Positions 1-7,795 of a stretch of 64,000 bases of DNA are shown in pieces; the stretch's first letter is position 1, and every line of letters starts with the position of its first letter. The notes beneath the pieces were generated by a model, which made no database searches, was not told where the DNA came from, and saw nothing but the letters and a program-made list of their open reading frames with translations. A program made the position numbers and the translations under genes. Source of the DNA: Herbidospora daliensis (lineage in GTDB: Bacteria; Actinomycetota; Actinomycetes; Streptosporangiales; Streptosporangiaceae); contig NZ_BBXF01000001.1 of the NCBI RefSeq assembly GCF_001570585.1, forward strand, positions 1,295,691 through 1,359,690. The letters run 5' to 3'.

Positions 1-220
1 CCGCGGAGTCTTCGGCGGTGAGCCTGACGATGATGCCCTCTTTGCTGAGGCTACGCAGGATTCCGGCGACTTGCGGTACCGGAATGTCCGCTTCCTCGAC
101 GGCCCGGCGGACATCCTCGGCTTCGAGGAAACCCTGCGAGCGCCCACGCTCGAGGAGCTGCTGAATCACTGGCTCGTTCAGCTCCGACGGCTTCGAGCGA
201 GTCGAACTTGCAGGCGACAC
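1..220 (-). CDS. RNA polymerase sigma-70 factor with region 1.1, N-terminal part only
   Basis: This is the 5' end of a gene that runs off the left edge. About 73 codons are visible. They encode a short basic Ser/Ala-rich leader followed by a helix-rich stretch (LNEPVIQQLLERGR, then AEDVRRAVEEA and ILRSLSKEGI). I recognise this as region 1.1 of principal-type sigma factors, the part that blocks promoter binding until core polymerase is bound. I chose GTG at 220 because GAGAGG lies about 6 bases upstream. A second in-frame GTG at 226 has the same motif touching it, so it is less likely. Regions 2-4 are outside the window, so whether this is the primary factor or a group 2 paralogue cannot be told. 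Confidence 0.82.
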   Translation of the reverse strand, partial: MSPASSTRSKPSELNEPVIQQLLERGRSQGFLEAEDVRRAVEEADIPVPQVAGILRSLSKEGIIVRLTAEDSA

Positions 221-426
221 GAACACCTCTCGAACGAACGCATGGCGAGAATGGACCCAGGTGGTTGCTTCTTTTCCGATGGCGAGGCCGCGCGGAGGGC
301 GACAAACCATTCTGGCACGCCGCGACACCCCGTACGGCCACCTCCGGCCGGTTGCCCTCCACCCTAGGCCGACCGAGACACTGGTGCGTACGGAAGCCGG
401 TCACCGATACCCGAAAGCAACCGTTA

Positions 427-445
427 TGACTGATTCATTCAGTCA
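427..445 (-). terminator. Short inverted repeat across the phosphatase stop codon
   Basis: TGACTGA and TCAGTCA form a perfect 7-bp inverted repeat around a 5-base loop, and the TGA stop of the phosphatase gene lies in one arm. The stem is short and not GC-rich, so it is a weak terminator candidate. It could equally be a protein site in the gap ahead of the sigma factor gene. The rest of the 221-438 gap should hold the sigma factor promoter, but I see no clear -35/-10 pair there. Confidence 0.3.
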
Positions 446-2535
446 CTCTTCGTGGCAGCGGGGACATGAACCGCAAGCACCGTGACGTCATCATCCTGTT
501 CATACCCGGACAACATCCGGTCCACCAGGAAATCAAGCAACATATGGGGACTTGTCAAGATCTCCTCAGGGGCTTCCGCGACGACCGCGGAGAGCTCCCG
601 CAGGCCCGCGTCCAAGCCCCGCTTGCGGTTTTCGACGAGACCGTCGGAGTAGAGCACCGCCGTGTGGCCGGGCGGCACGGCGAACCGGAACTGCTTGCGG
701 CTGGTGGCCCAGCCCAGAGGGGTGCCGGGCTGGTCGCTCTCCTGGAGGATCGCGGTGCCCTGCGGGGAGACCAGCAGGGGCGGCGGGTGACCCGCGAGCG
801 CGAGGGTGCCCTCGCCCGTGGTGGGCTCGACGACCATGTAGGCCAGCGTCGTGACCTGCTCTTCTTCCTCGGTCGCCTCGAAGACGCGGTCGAGGCCGGT
901 GAGCACCGCCGCGGGCGGCGGGTTGGTCAGCGCCAGGGCCCGCATCGCGTTGCGGATGCGGCCCATTCCGGCGGCGGCCTTGACGCCCTTGCCCATGACG
1001 TCGCCGACCACGGCGGCCACGCGGCCGTCTTGGAGCACGAAGGCGTCGTACCAGTCGCCGCCGACCTGGACGTGGCGCGAGCCCGAGCGGAAGCGCTGGG
1101 CCAGCACGAGGCCGCGCACGACCGGCAGCCGCTCGGGCAGCAGGCTGCGCTGGAGCGTTTCGGCCGTGCGGTGCTCGCGCTCGAACAGGGTGGCCCGCTC
1201 GACGGCCAGCGCGCACTGACCGGCCAGGGCCTCCAGGAACACCCCGTCTTCCTGGGAGATCTTCTGGGGGCGGGTGAAGGAGAAACGGAGCGCTCCCAGC
1301 GCGCGGCCGGCGGCCAGCAGCGGGAGGCCCACCCAGGCCCGTTCCTGGGTGTGGGCGAGGAAGCCGTTGATCTGGTCGGTCTCGCCGCCGGCGTCGGTGA
1401 GCTGGGCGCGCAGGCTGTCGGGCGACTCGGCGAAGACCGGCCGGCGGCTGTTCACGGCCATGGTCATGACGCTGGAGCGCGACAGTGAGATGTCCTCGCC
1501 GGGGGCGCCGCCCGCGTCGGGGATCGCGCCGGAGTTGATCACCTTGAGGGTGCCGCGGTCGGGGTCGAGCAGCGCGACGGCGGAGTGGTCGGCGGCCAGG
1601 GCGGTGCGGCCGACGTCGATGATGACCTGGACGACCTGCTCGACCGTGAGCGCCTCGGCCAGTATTGCCGTCGCGCCCTGGAGCCGGGCGGTGCGCAGGG
1701 CGGCGGCGCCGAGCTGGTCGGTCAGGCGGCCGCGCATCTCCTCGGCCTCACGCTGGGCGGTGACGTCGGAGTTGGCGCCGACCCACTCGACCACGCGGCC
1801 GTGGCGGATGATCGGGACGGCCCGCACCTCGAAGTCGCGGTAGCCGCTGGCGCGGGTGCGGACGCGGTAGCTCCACTCGAACATGGTCCGGCCGCGCAGG
1901 GCCTCGCGCCAGGCCTCCTCGGCGGCCGGGCGGTCGTCGGGGTGGACGGCGTCGAGCCAGCCGTGGGCGAGGTACTCCTCCAGCCCCTGGCCGGTGATGG
2001 CGCGCCACTGCGGGGCGTCTTCGACGACCGCGCCGCTGGGCGAGGTGATCCAGACGAGCTGCTGCTGCGACTCGACGAGCGAGCGGTAGCGCTCCTCGCT
2101 GCGGCGCAGGTCTTCTTCGGTGGTCTGGCGCTCGGTGACGTCGACGCCGAACAGGGAGGTGCCGATCGCGGCGCCCTCGTCGTCGTGGAGCGGGAAGAAC
2201 GAGATGGTCCAGTGGCGGGCGTCGCCGTTCTCGGCGCGGGTGCGAAGGCGCTGGTCGGTGACGGGAAGACGGTCGTCGTTGATCCTGCGCAGCGCGGAGT
2301 CGATCACGGTGGCCAGGTCGGCCGACAGGATGTCGGCGGGGAGGCGGTCGATATGCCGGTCGACAGCGATCCCGGTCAGCTCGGTAAAGGTCGAGTTGAC
2401 ACGGACAAAACGGCCAGTGGTGTCGAAGAAGGCGAAGGCGTAGGGAGCCTCCGACATGAGGCCCTTGAACAGGGCAGAGTCTGAGATGTCCAAACCCGAC
2501 TCCCGGGGACGGGGCACGGAGGTTTCGGCGCTCAT
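439..2535 (-). CDS. PAS-PAS-GAF sensor with SpoIIE-type PP2C phosphatase domain
   Basis: The 698-aa protein has two PAS domains (about residues 25-135 and 145-265), a GAF domain (about 285-450) and a C-terminal SpoIIE/RsbU-type PP2C phosphatase (about 470-690). The metal-binding motifs GGDWYD (about 492) and GDVMGKG (about 511) and a downstream YSDGLVE are present. Family knowledge: such proteins dephosphorylate anti-anti-sigma (STAS) proteins and so release alternative sigma factors. No membrane segment is seen, so it is probably a cytosolic sensor. I chose ATG at 2535 because GGAGGTG lies 7 bases upstream. A longer frame exists but has no such site. The next gene downstream is a sigma factor, which fits a partner-switching role, but no STAS or anti-sigma kinase gene lies beside it. 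Confidence 0.9.
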   Translation of the reverse strand: MSAETSVPRPRESGLDISDSALFKGLMSEAPYAFAFFDTTGRFVRVNSTFTELTGIAVDRHIDRLPADILSADLATVIDSALRRINDDRLPVTDQRLRTRAENGDARHWTISFFPLHDDEGAAIGTSLFGVDVTERQTTEEDLRRSEERYRSLVESQQQLVWITSPSGAVVEDAPQWRAITGQGLEEYLAHGWLDAVHPDDRPAAEEAWREALRGRTMFEWSYRVRTRASGYRDFEVRAVPIIRHGRVVEWVGANSDVTAQREAEEMRGRLTDQLGAAALRTARLQGATAILAEALTVEQVVQVIIDVGRTALAADHSAVALLDPDRGTLKVINSGAIPDAGGAPGEDISLSRSSVMTMAVNSRRPVFAESPDSLRAQLTDAGGETDQINGFLAHTQERAWVGLPLLAAGRALGALRFSFTRPQKISQEDGVFLEALAGQCALAVERATLFEREHRTAETLQRSLLPERLPVVRGLVLAQRFRSGSRHVQVGGDWYDAFVLQDGRVAAVVGDVMGKGVKAAAGMGRIRNAMRALALTNPPPAAVLTGLDRVFEATEEEEQVTTLAYMVVEPTTGEGTLALAGHPPPLLVSPQGTAILQESDQPGTPLGWATSRKQFRFAVPPGHTAVLYSDGLVENRKRGLDAGLRELSAVVAEAPEEILTSPHMLLDFLVDRMLSGYEQDDDVTVLAVHVPAATKSD

Positions 2536-2712
2536 GGTCGGCACCTCCGTCGCGTGCCAGGGTCTCCCACGAGGCACATCTCCATAACTGTATTGAGTAG
2601 CGCAGTGCTGCCCTACATCATCGGCGATGGGCACGCGCGGACGGAAGCCCCGCCCGGCATGCGGTCAACGCATCCTGTCAAAAAAGCGCCACCTCGCGCA
2701 GCAAGATCTGAC

Positions 2713-3279
2713 TTACTTTTTGGCGGCCTTCTTCGCTTCCTGCTTGGTCGCCCGCACTTTGGCGAGGCTGCCGGCGTCGACCACGTCGGCGACCGACCGG
2801 AACGCCCCCTCCTCGCCGTAAGCCCCCGCGGCCTCGCGCCAGCCCGGCGGCTGCACGCCGAGCTGTTTGCCCAGCAGCGCCAGGAAGATCTGCGCCTTCT
2901 GCTTGCCGAACCCGGGAAGGCCCGTCAGGCGGCGCAGCAACTCGGCTCCGCTGCCCGCGTCGGCCCAGACCCGCTCGGCGTCGCCATCGTAGTGGTCCAC
3001 CAGATGGGCCGCCAGTTGCCTGATCCGCCCGGCCATCGAGCCGGGATAACGGTGCACGGCCGGTTTCGCCGAAAGTATCGCGGCGAAGGCCTCCGGGTCC
3101 ATCGCGGCGATCTCATGGGCGTCGAGATCGTGGCCCAGCCGCTCGGTGATCGTGTAGGGCCCCTGGAAGGCCCACTCCATGGGGATCTGCTGGTCGAGCA
3201 GCATTCCGATGAGCAGGGCCAGACCACTGCGTCCGAGGAGTTCGTCGGCCTCGGGACGCTGTGTTAGCCGGATGTACAT
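2713..3279 (-). CDS. HhH-GPD-type base excision repair protein
   Basis: The 188-aa protein resembles the small actinobacterial HhH-GPD family. A helix-hairpin-helix signature LPGFGKQKAQ is visible around residues 117-126, and the C-terminus is Lys/Ala-rich (KQEAKKAAKK), as in DNA-contacting tails. Classical glycosylases carry an aspartate about 20 residues after the hairpin. I do not see a clear equivalent, so catalytic activity is uncertain. ATG at 3279 was chosen because it matches the family's N-terminus (MYIRLTQ). The longer frame upstream has non-coding character and no ribosome site. It stands alone on the minus strand, with 177 bp to the phosphatase start. Confidence 0.75.
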   Translation of the reverse strand: MYIRLTQRPEADELLGRSGLALLIGMLLDQQIPMEWAFQGPYTITERLGHDLDAHEIAAMDPEAFAAILSAKPAVHRYPGSMAGRIRQLAAHLVDHYDGDAERVWADAGSGAELLRRLTGLPGFGKQKAQIFLALLGKQLGVQPPGWREAAGAYGEEGAFRSVADVVDAGSLAKVRATKQEAKKAAKK

Positions 3280-3342
3280 GTTTCCAGCTTCGCACGCGTC
3301 ACCCGGGTGTGTTTGGCTCATGTAACAAAACCACGCGGAGGG

Positions 3343-3370
3343 TTGACACCAGCGCGGAAAGTTATGGAAT
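3343..3370 (+). promoter_or_regulatory. Candidate sigma-70-type promoter
   Basis: A consensus TTGACA (3343-3348) is followed after 16 bases by TGGAAT (3365-3370), which matches four of six -10 positions. Transcription would begin near 3377 and leave a leader of about 60 bases before ATG 3438. That favours the internal start of the next gene over the earlier ATG at 3369. Confidence 0.4.
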
Positions 3371-3437
3371 GAGAGACGGCACTTTCGCCCGACAACCGGT
3401 GCCCCACCGAGCACCGGAATTCCCACATTCAGCGAGG

Positions 3438-3692
3438 ATGCCTGCCTCTATGCCTACTCTCGCCACGAGCTCCACAGCCGCCACGACACGCGCTGGAACA
3501 CGTGAGGCCGTCACCGCCCGGCTCGCCGAGGAATTCCTCACCGTCCCTTTGGTCACCGTCGAACGGTGCGTCGACGACGTCTGCGCCTGCACCGAGCACC
3601 TCGGTGTCGACGTCACTCCCGTGAGCATCGAACGCATCGCCCGGGAACACCTTCTCGCCCTGGTCAACTCCGCGCCTCCGAGCAGGAGATAA
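3438..3692 (+). CDS. Small helical protein, possible three-helix-bundle dimerisation domain
   Basis: The reading frame ends with an 84-aa protein. After a Ser/Thr-rich start come EAVTARLAEEFL, TVERCVDDV and SIERIAREHLLAL, which read as three helices. The pattern resembles the actinobacterial DUF3562 (three-helix bundle dimerisation) family, but that is a weak pattern match and no function is claimed. Starts are possible at 3369 (GGAAAG 8 bases upstream), 3438 and 3450. The 3369-3437 stretch has poor GC3 and overlaps the likely promoter, so I prefer 3438. Confidence 0.55.
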   Translation: MPASMPTLATSSTAATTRAGTREAVTARLAEEFLTVPLVTVERCVDDVCACTEHLGVDVTPVSIERIAREHLLALVNSAPPSRR

Positions 3693-3758
3693 ATAACGGG
3701 GTAGTCACCGGGCCGCGTTACGGTGCCTTTTGGCGTCGTAATGCGAGAAGGTAGAACA

Positions 3759-5321
3759 GTGAGTCGAAGACGGAGACGAGATCCCCGGGAAAATCCGCCG
3801 GACGACGTCTTCGCGGAGATGCTCCTCGCGGCCCGCGAGCTGCTCGCCGTCAGGAGTCCGCTGGACGCCGAGCTCATGGTGTCCGACATGCTGGGCGCCT
3901 GGTGGGGGAAGCGGCTCCGCGGCGGCGACGTGGAGCAGATCCTCGGAGAGGGCCTCGTCGACTACGCCGCCAAGGCGGGCACCCCCGCCGCGCTCACGCT
4001 GCTGATCTCGGTCGCCTACCTCGGCACCGCCCGGCAGGCCGCCAAGGCCGAGGGGGCCGCGCTGGCCCTCATGGAGTCCGACGTCGCCCGTCCCGGCTGG
4101 GCCGACCGCGTCGGCGCGGTCAAGCCGCAGGGCTGCTACGTCTCCCGCGACGTCTACGGCGACCAGGACACGGTGGTCAGCACCTTCGCCTACAACGGCG
4201 ACGACACCCACGCGCTGGTGCTCGTCGTCGACTACAACATGCGCGGCATGGCCCGCGACGCCTGGGTCTCCACGCAGGTCGACAAGCTGCTGGAGCAGGC
4301 CGGCCTCGAAGCCGCGGGCAACCCGATGTTGCGGTTCGAGGAGATCGAGCCGCAGCAGGCGCGGGCGCTGCTCGAGTTCGCCATGAAGGCGGCCAGGGAA
4401 GAGGCCTACGACCGCAAGGCCCCCAAGGTCGTCAGCGACAGCTACTCGGCCTACCACGCCTTCGCCCGGTCGCGGATCAAGGCGCTGCCCCCCGGGCGCA
4501 AGCGGCCGGCCCCGGCCCACTCCGAGGCGCCGTACACGAGGGAGCGGCGGGCCATGCTCGGCGCCGAGTTCCTGGCGAGCGACGCGGCCGAGAACCTGAG
4601 CGACCCGTCGGCGGCCTCGCGCTGCGCCGACCACATCATCGACTACGGCTGCGACCAGGATTTCGGCCGTCCGCATCGGGTCAGCCCGGCCAAGTGCGAG
4701 ACGTTCCTGCTCGACTGGCTGCCCCGCAAGATCATGCTGACCCCGGCCGAGCAGGACGCCATGCCCCACGTGCTGGCCGCCTGGGTGCGCTTCGCGGGCT
4801 CCCGCATCGGCCTGCCCGACCAGGCGATCAGGGCGACCCTCGACGCGGTGTGGGAGGCGACCGCCCGGTTCAGCGTCGCCTACCGCGACCCGACCTCGTT
4901 CGGGCTCGACCGGGAGCTGGTCGAGCGGCTGCTGCCCGACGGCGACCTGTCCGCGCTGGCGCGGCGGGCGTTCGTGTTCCCGGTCCTCCAGGGCATGTAC
5001 GGCGACGTCGAGCTCGACCGCCTCAACCCGGCCGACGAGGCCGACCGGCGCATCCTGCTCGAAATGGACCACGCCGGGGAGTTGTCGCGGCCCGACTTCG
5101 CCGAGCACCTGGCCTGGCACGAGGAGATCGCCAAGCGCCTGTGGGACGGCGACCCGCCCCAGATGTGGGAGGCGGCGCAGCGCCTGATCGACCTCGGCCA
5201 CGACCGCCACGACGTCTTACACGTGCTGATCGAGATCGCCGAGCGCATCGGCGACCACCCCGACGAACTCGCCGCCGCCCTCGACGACATCGCCGACATC
5301 CCCGACGAGCCGCCCATCTAG
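3759..5321 (+). CDS. Unknown 520-aa protein, DUF1841-like C-terminus
   Basis: The protein is soluble, acidic and mostly helical, with no signal peptide or membrane segment. I cannot name its function. The last 90 residues (EADRRILLEMDH, then DPPQMWEAAQRLIDLGHDR and a closing HVLIEIAERI) resemble the DUF1841-like tail found on other actinobacterial proteins. The first 60 residues include a very basic start (SRRRRRDPRE). GTG at 3759 is supported by AGAAGG 7 bases upstream. The gene ends 10 bases before pxpA, so the two may share a transcript, but nothing in the protein suggests a part in 5-oxoproline metabolism. Confidence 0.8.
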   Translation: MSRRRRRDPRENPPDDVFAEMLLAARELLAVRSPLDAELMVSDMLGAWWGKRLRGGDVEQILGEGLVDYAAKAGTPAALTLLISVAYLGTARQAAKAEGAALALMESDVARPGWADRVGAVKPQGCYVSRDVYGDQDTVVSTFAYNGDDTHALVLVVDYNMRGMARDAWVSTQVDKLLEQAGLEAAGNPMLRFEEIEPQQARALLEFAMKAAREEAYDRKAPKVVSDSYSAYHAFARSRIKALPPGRKRPAPAHSEAPYTRERRAMLGAEFLASDAAENLSDPSAASRCADHIIDYGCDQDFGRPHRVSPAKCETFLLDWLPRKIMLTPAEQDAMPHVLAAWVRFAGSRIGLPDQAIRATLDAVWEATARFSVAYRDPTSFGLDRELVERLLPDGDLSALARRAFVFPVLQGMYGDVELDRLNPADEADRRILLEMDHAGELSRPDFAEHLAWHEEIAKRLWDGDPPQMWEAAQRLIDLGHDRHDVLHVLIEIAERIGDHPDELAAALDDIADIPDEPPI

Positions 5322-5331
5322 GCTGGGGATC

Positions 5332-6072
5332 ATGACGATCGACCTGAACGCCGACCTCGGCGAGGGGTTCGGGGCCTGGAAACTGGGCGACGACGACGCT
5401 CTCCTGGAGATCGTCACCAGCGCCAACGTGGCCTGCGGCTTCCACGCGGGCGACCCCCTGACGATCCGCCGGGTGTGCGAGGCGGCGGTCGCCCGGGGCG
5501 TGGCGATCGGCGCCCAGGTCTCCTACCGCGACCTGGCGGGGTTCGGGCGGCGGGAGATGGACGTCCCGGCCGAGGAGCTGCGGGCCGAGATCCTCTACCA
5601 GCTGGCCGCGGTCGACGGGATCGCGCGGGCCGTCGGCGGGCGGGTGACTTACGTCAAACCGCATGGAGCGCTCTACAACCGGGTGGTCTGGGACCCTGTG
5701 CAGGCCCGCGCCGTGGTCGACGCGGTGACCGACTACGGCCCGCTGCCGGTGCTGACCCTGCCGGGGTCGGCGGTCCACGGGCTGGGCGCGCCGACCGTGG
5801 CCGAGTGCTTCGCCGACCGCGCCTACACGCCCGAGGGCACGCTGGTGTCCCGGCGCGAACCCGGCGCGGTCCTGCACGATCCCGGCGAGGTGGCCGCGCG
5901 GGCGGTCCGGATGGCCCGCGACGGCCTGGTGACCGCCGTCGACGGCTCGGAGGTGCGGGTGGTGGCGCGGTCGATCTGCGTCCACGGCGACACCCCCGGC
6001 TCGGTCGGCCTCGCCCGCGCCGTCCGCGACGCGCTCGCCGACGCGGGCGTGACCGTCGAGGCGTTCGCGTGA
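5332..6072 (+). CDS. pxpA: 5-oxoprolinase subunit A (LamB/YcsF family)
   Basis: The 246-aa protein has the family hallmarks: DLNADLGEGFG at the N-terminus, ANVACGFHAGD near residue 35 and YVKPHGALYN near residue 107. PxpA works with PxpB and PxpC to open 5-oxo-L-proline (pyroglutamate) to L-glutamate with ATP hydrolysis, in the cytosol. Length and motifs are normal. It overlaps pxpB by a GTGA junction (6069-6072), so the three genes form a translationally coupled operon. It may serve to recycle pyroglutamate from peptides, which fits the oligopeptide importers that converge on this operon from the other side. Confidence 0.95.
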   Translation: MTIDLNADLGEGFGAWKLGDDDALLEIVTSANVACGFHAGDPLTIRRVCEAAVARGVAIGAQVSYRDLAGFGRREMDVPAEELRAEILYQLAAVDGIARAVGGRVTYVKPHGALYNRVVWDPVQARAVVDAVTDYGPLPVLTLPGSAVHGLGAPTVAECFADRAYTPEGTLVSRREPGAVLHDPGEVAARAVRMARDGLVTAVDGSEVRVVARSICVHGDTPGSVGLARAVRDALADAGVTVEAFA

Positions 6073-6656
6073 TCCGGCGCGTGGGCGAACACGCCCTGCT
6101 CGTCGAGACGGGCTCCCTGGCCGCCTCCCACCGCCTCGACGCCCGCCTGCGGCTGCTCGTCGACGTGGACGAGATCGTCCCGGGCCCCGAGACGGTGCTG
6201 GTCGTCGGCGGCCGCGCCGACCAGCTGATCCCGCTGATCGAGCAGCTCGACCACGGCCCCGTCCACGACCTCGACGGGGAGACGGTCGAGATCCCGGTCG
6301 TGTACGACGGCGCCGACCTCGCCGACGTCGCGGCGCTGGCGGGGATCTCGGTCGACGAGGTGATCGCCCGGCACACGGGGTCGGAGTTCGTGGCGGGCTG
6401 GCTGGGCTTCGCGCCCGGGTTCGCCTACCTGGTGGGGCTCGACCCCTCGCTGCACGTCTCCCGGCTCGACCGGCCCCGGACCGCCGTGCCGGCCGGGGCG
6501 GTGGCGATCGCGGGGGCGTACTCGGCGGTGTATCCGGCGGCCTCGCCGGGCGGCTGGCGACTGCTCGGGCACACGACACTCCCGGTCTGGGACGTGACCA
6601 GCGACTCCCCTGCCCTGCTGAAGCCGGGCACCCGGGTCAGGATGGTCGCGACGTGA
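6069..6656 (+). CDS. pxpB: 5-oxoprolinase subunit B (KipI family)
   Basis: The 195-aa protein matches the KipI/PxpB allophanate-hydrolase-subunit-1 family. The typical C-terminal core is present: EFVAGWLGFAPGFAYL followed by PRTAVPAGAVAIAG and YPAASPGGWRLLG. It forms a complex with PxpC. The start is the GTG that overlaps the pxpA stop, and it ends by overlapping the next GTG. It is slightly shorter than the usual 210-240 residues, the difference being at the N-terminus. Confidence 0.93.
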   Translation: MIRRVGEHALLVETGSLAASHRLDARLRLLVDVDEIVPGPETVLVVGGRADQLIPLIEQLDHGPVHDLDGETVEIPVVYDGADLADVAALAGISVDEVIARHTGSEFVAGWLGFAPGFAYLVGLDPSLHVSRLDRPRTAVPAGAVAIAGAYSAVYPAASPGGWRLLGHTTLPVWDVTSDSPALLKPGTRVRMVAT

Positions 6657-7795
6657 CCGAACGACGAGATCACGAAATTTCCGGCGGGGGCAGTCAAAGG
6701 CCCGAGTTGTCCGATGCCGAAGAAACCAAGGACAGCACAGGCCCGGATCACGCAGCCGGTCATGAGCCCGGGTTGTCCGGTGCGGAAGAACACAAGGTCA
6801 AAGCAGCTTCGAATCACGAAATTTCCGGCAAGGGCAGTCACGAGACCACGTTGTCCAGTGCTGAAGGAATCAAGGACAGCGCAGGCCCGAATCGCGATAT
6901 ATCCGGGCGGAGCAAGTTCCCGGGAGGTCGCGACGGCCGGGACCACGGGGTGGCCTCTGTTGTCGAGGTCGTCGTTCCGGGTCCCTACGCGACCGTTCAG
7001 GACTTCGGGCGGCGGGGGTTCGCCCATCTCGGTGTCCCCCGGTCCGGGGCGGCCGACCTTCCGAGTCTGCGGCTGGCGAACCGGCTGGTCGGGAACGCCG
7101 AGGATGCCGCCGCGGTCGAGCTCACCTTCGGGGGCGCTGTGCTCAGGTTCGCCCGGGGGGCGTGGGTGGCGTTGACCGGGGCGCCGGTCCGGGCGTCCAG
7201 GGGCGGGATGTGGGCGCCGTTCTGGGTGCCCTCTGGCGAGACCCTTGAGATCGGGGTGCCCTACGAAGGGCTGCGGACCTACGTCGCGGTGAGGGGCGGG
7301 ATCTGGGTGCCTCCCGTGTTGGGAAGCATGTCGACCGACTCGCTCTCGGGGCTCGGGCCGGCGCCGCTCGAACCGGGAACGGTCCTGGCGCTCGGGGAGC
7401 CGGTGTTCGGGTTGCACGCCGACGTCGCGCCGCAGCGGTCCATCTCGGCCGAGCCGACCGTCGGGGTGGTGCGCGGGCCTCGTGACGACTGGTTCACCGA
7501 CGACGGGTTCGCCACGTTGTGCGCGGGGGCGTACAGGGTGAGTCAGGACAGCAACCGGGTCGGGGTGCGGCTGGCCGGGACGGCGCTGCGGCGGGCGCGG
7601 GCTGGGGAGCTGCCCAGTGAGGGCATGGTCGCGGGGGCGATCCAGGTGCCGCCCGACGGGCAGCCGATCGTGTTCCTGGCCGACCATCCGCCGACCGGCG
7701 GCTATCCGGTCATCGGCGTGGTCGCCTCGGCCGATCTGCCGAAGGTGGCTCAGCTCAGGCCCGGTGACCGGCTTCGGTTCCGGGCGGTCAGATAG
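6653..7795 (+). CDS. pxpC: 5-oxoprolinase subunit C (KipA family) with repeat-bearing N-terminal extension
   Basis: The core from about residue 104 (VVVPGPYATVQDFGRRGFAH) through ADHPPTGGYPVIGVV near the end is a normal PxpC of about 280 residues. In front of it the frame stays open for about 100 codons back to a GTG that overlaps the pxpB stop. That stretch is hydrophilic and built from repeats such as NHEISGKGSHE and LSSAEGIKDSAGP. AGGA lies about 10 bases before GTG 6653. An internal GTG at 6950 would give a normal-length protein but its GGGAGG is 22 bases away. Either the protein has an extra tail, or the repeats are a non-coding insertion that happens to stay open. The 3' end overlaps the convergent winged-helix gene by 8 bases. 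Confidence 0.85.
   Translation: MTERRDHEISGGGSQRPELSDAEETKDSTGPDHAAGHEPGLSGAEEHKVKAASNHEISGKGSHETTLSSAEGIKDSAGPNRDISGRSKFPGGRDGRDHGVASVVEVVVPGPYATVQDFGRRGFAHLGVPRSGAADLPSLRLANRLVGNAEDAAAVELTFGGAVLRFARGAWVALTGAPVRASRGGMWAPFWVPSGETLEIGVPYEGLRTYVAVRGGIWVPPVLGSMSTDSLSGLGPAPLEPGTVLALGEPVFGLHADVAPQRSISAEPTVGVVRGPRDDWFTDDGFATLCAGAYRVSQDSNRVGVRLAGTALRRARAGELPSEGMVAGAIQVPPDGQPIVFLADHPPTGGYPVIGVVASADLPKVAQLRPGDRLRFRAVR
6669..6910 (+). repeat. Imperfect 78/66/78-bp direct repeat array at the 5' end of pxpC
   Basis: Units begin at 6669, 6747 and 6813, and a truncated fourth begins at 6891. Units 1 and 3 are nearly the same: both start ATCACGAAATTTCCGGC and both hold GGGCAGTCA, TTGTCC and CAAGGACAGC. Unit 2 is 12 bases shorter and more diverged. 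All spacings are multiples of three, so the frame is kept. The AT-rich core GAAATTT is unlike the surrounding codon use. TGTCC and GGACA in units 1 and 3 could pair as a short stem. Confidence 0.85.

Noticed and set aside
2536-2712. A gene in the gap between the phosphatase and the HhH protein
   Set aside because: Only short frames without start signals are present. It most likely holds the phosphatase promoter and the end of the HhH transcript.
3369-3437. Longer start for the small helical protein at ATG 3369
   Set aside because: Codons here have poor GC3 and the ATG overlaps a likely -10 box. Kept only as an alternative in the feature text.
6669-6910. Possible CRISPR array
   Set aside because: Units are 66-78 bases long, contiguous, diverged, without unique spacers and without cas genes nearby.
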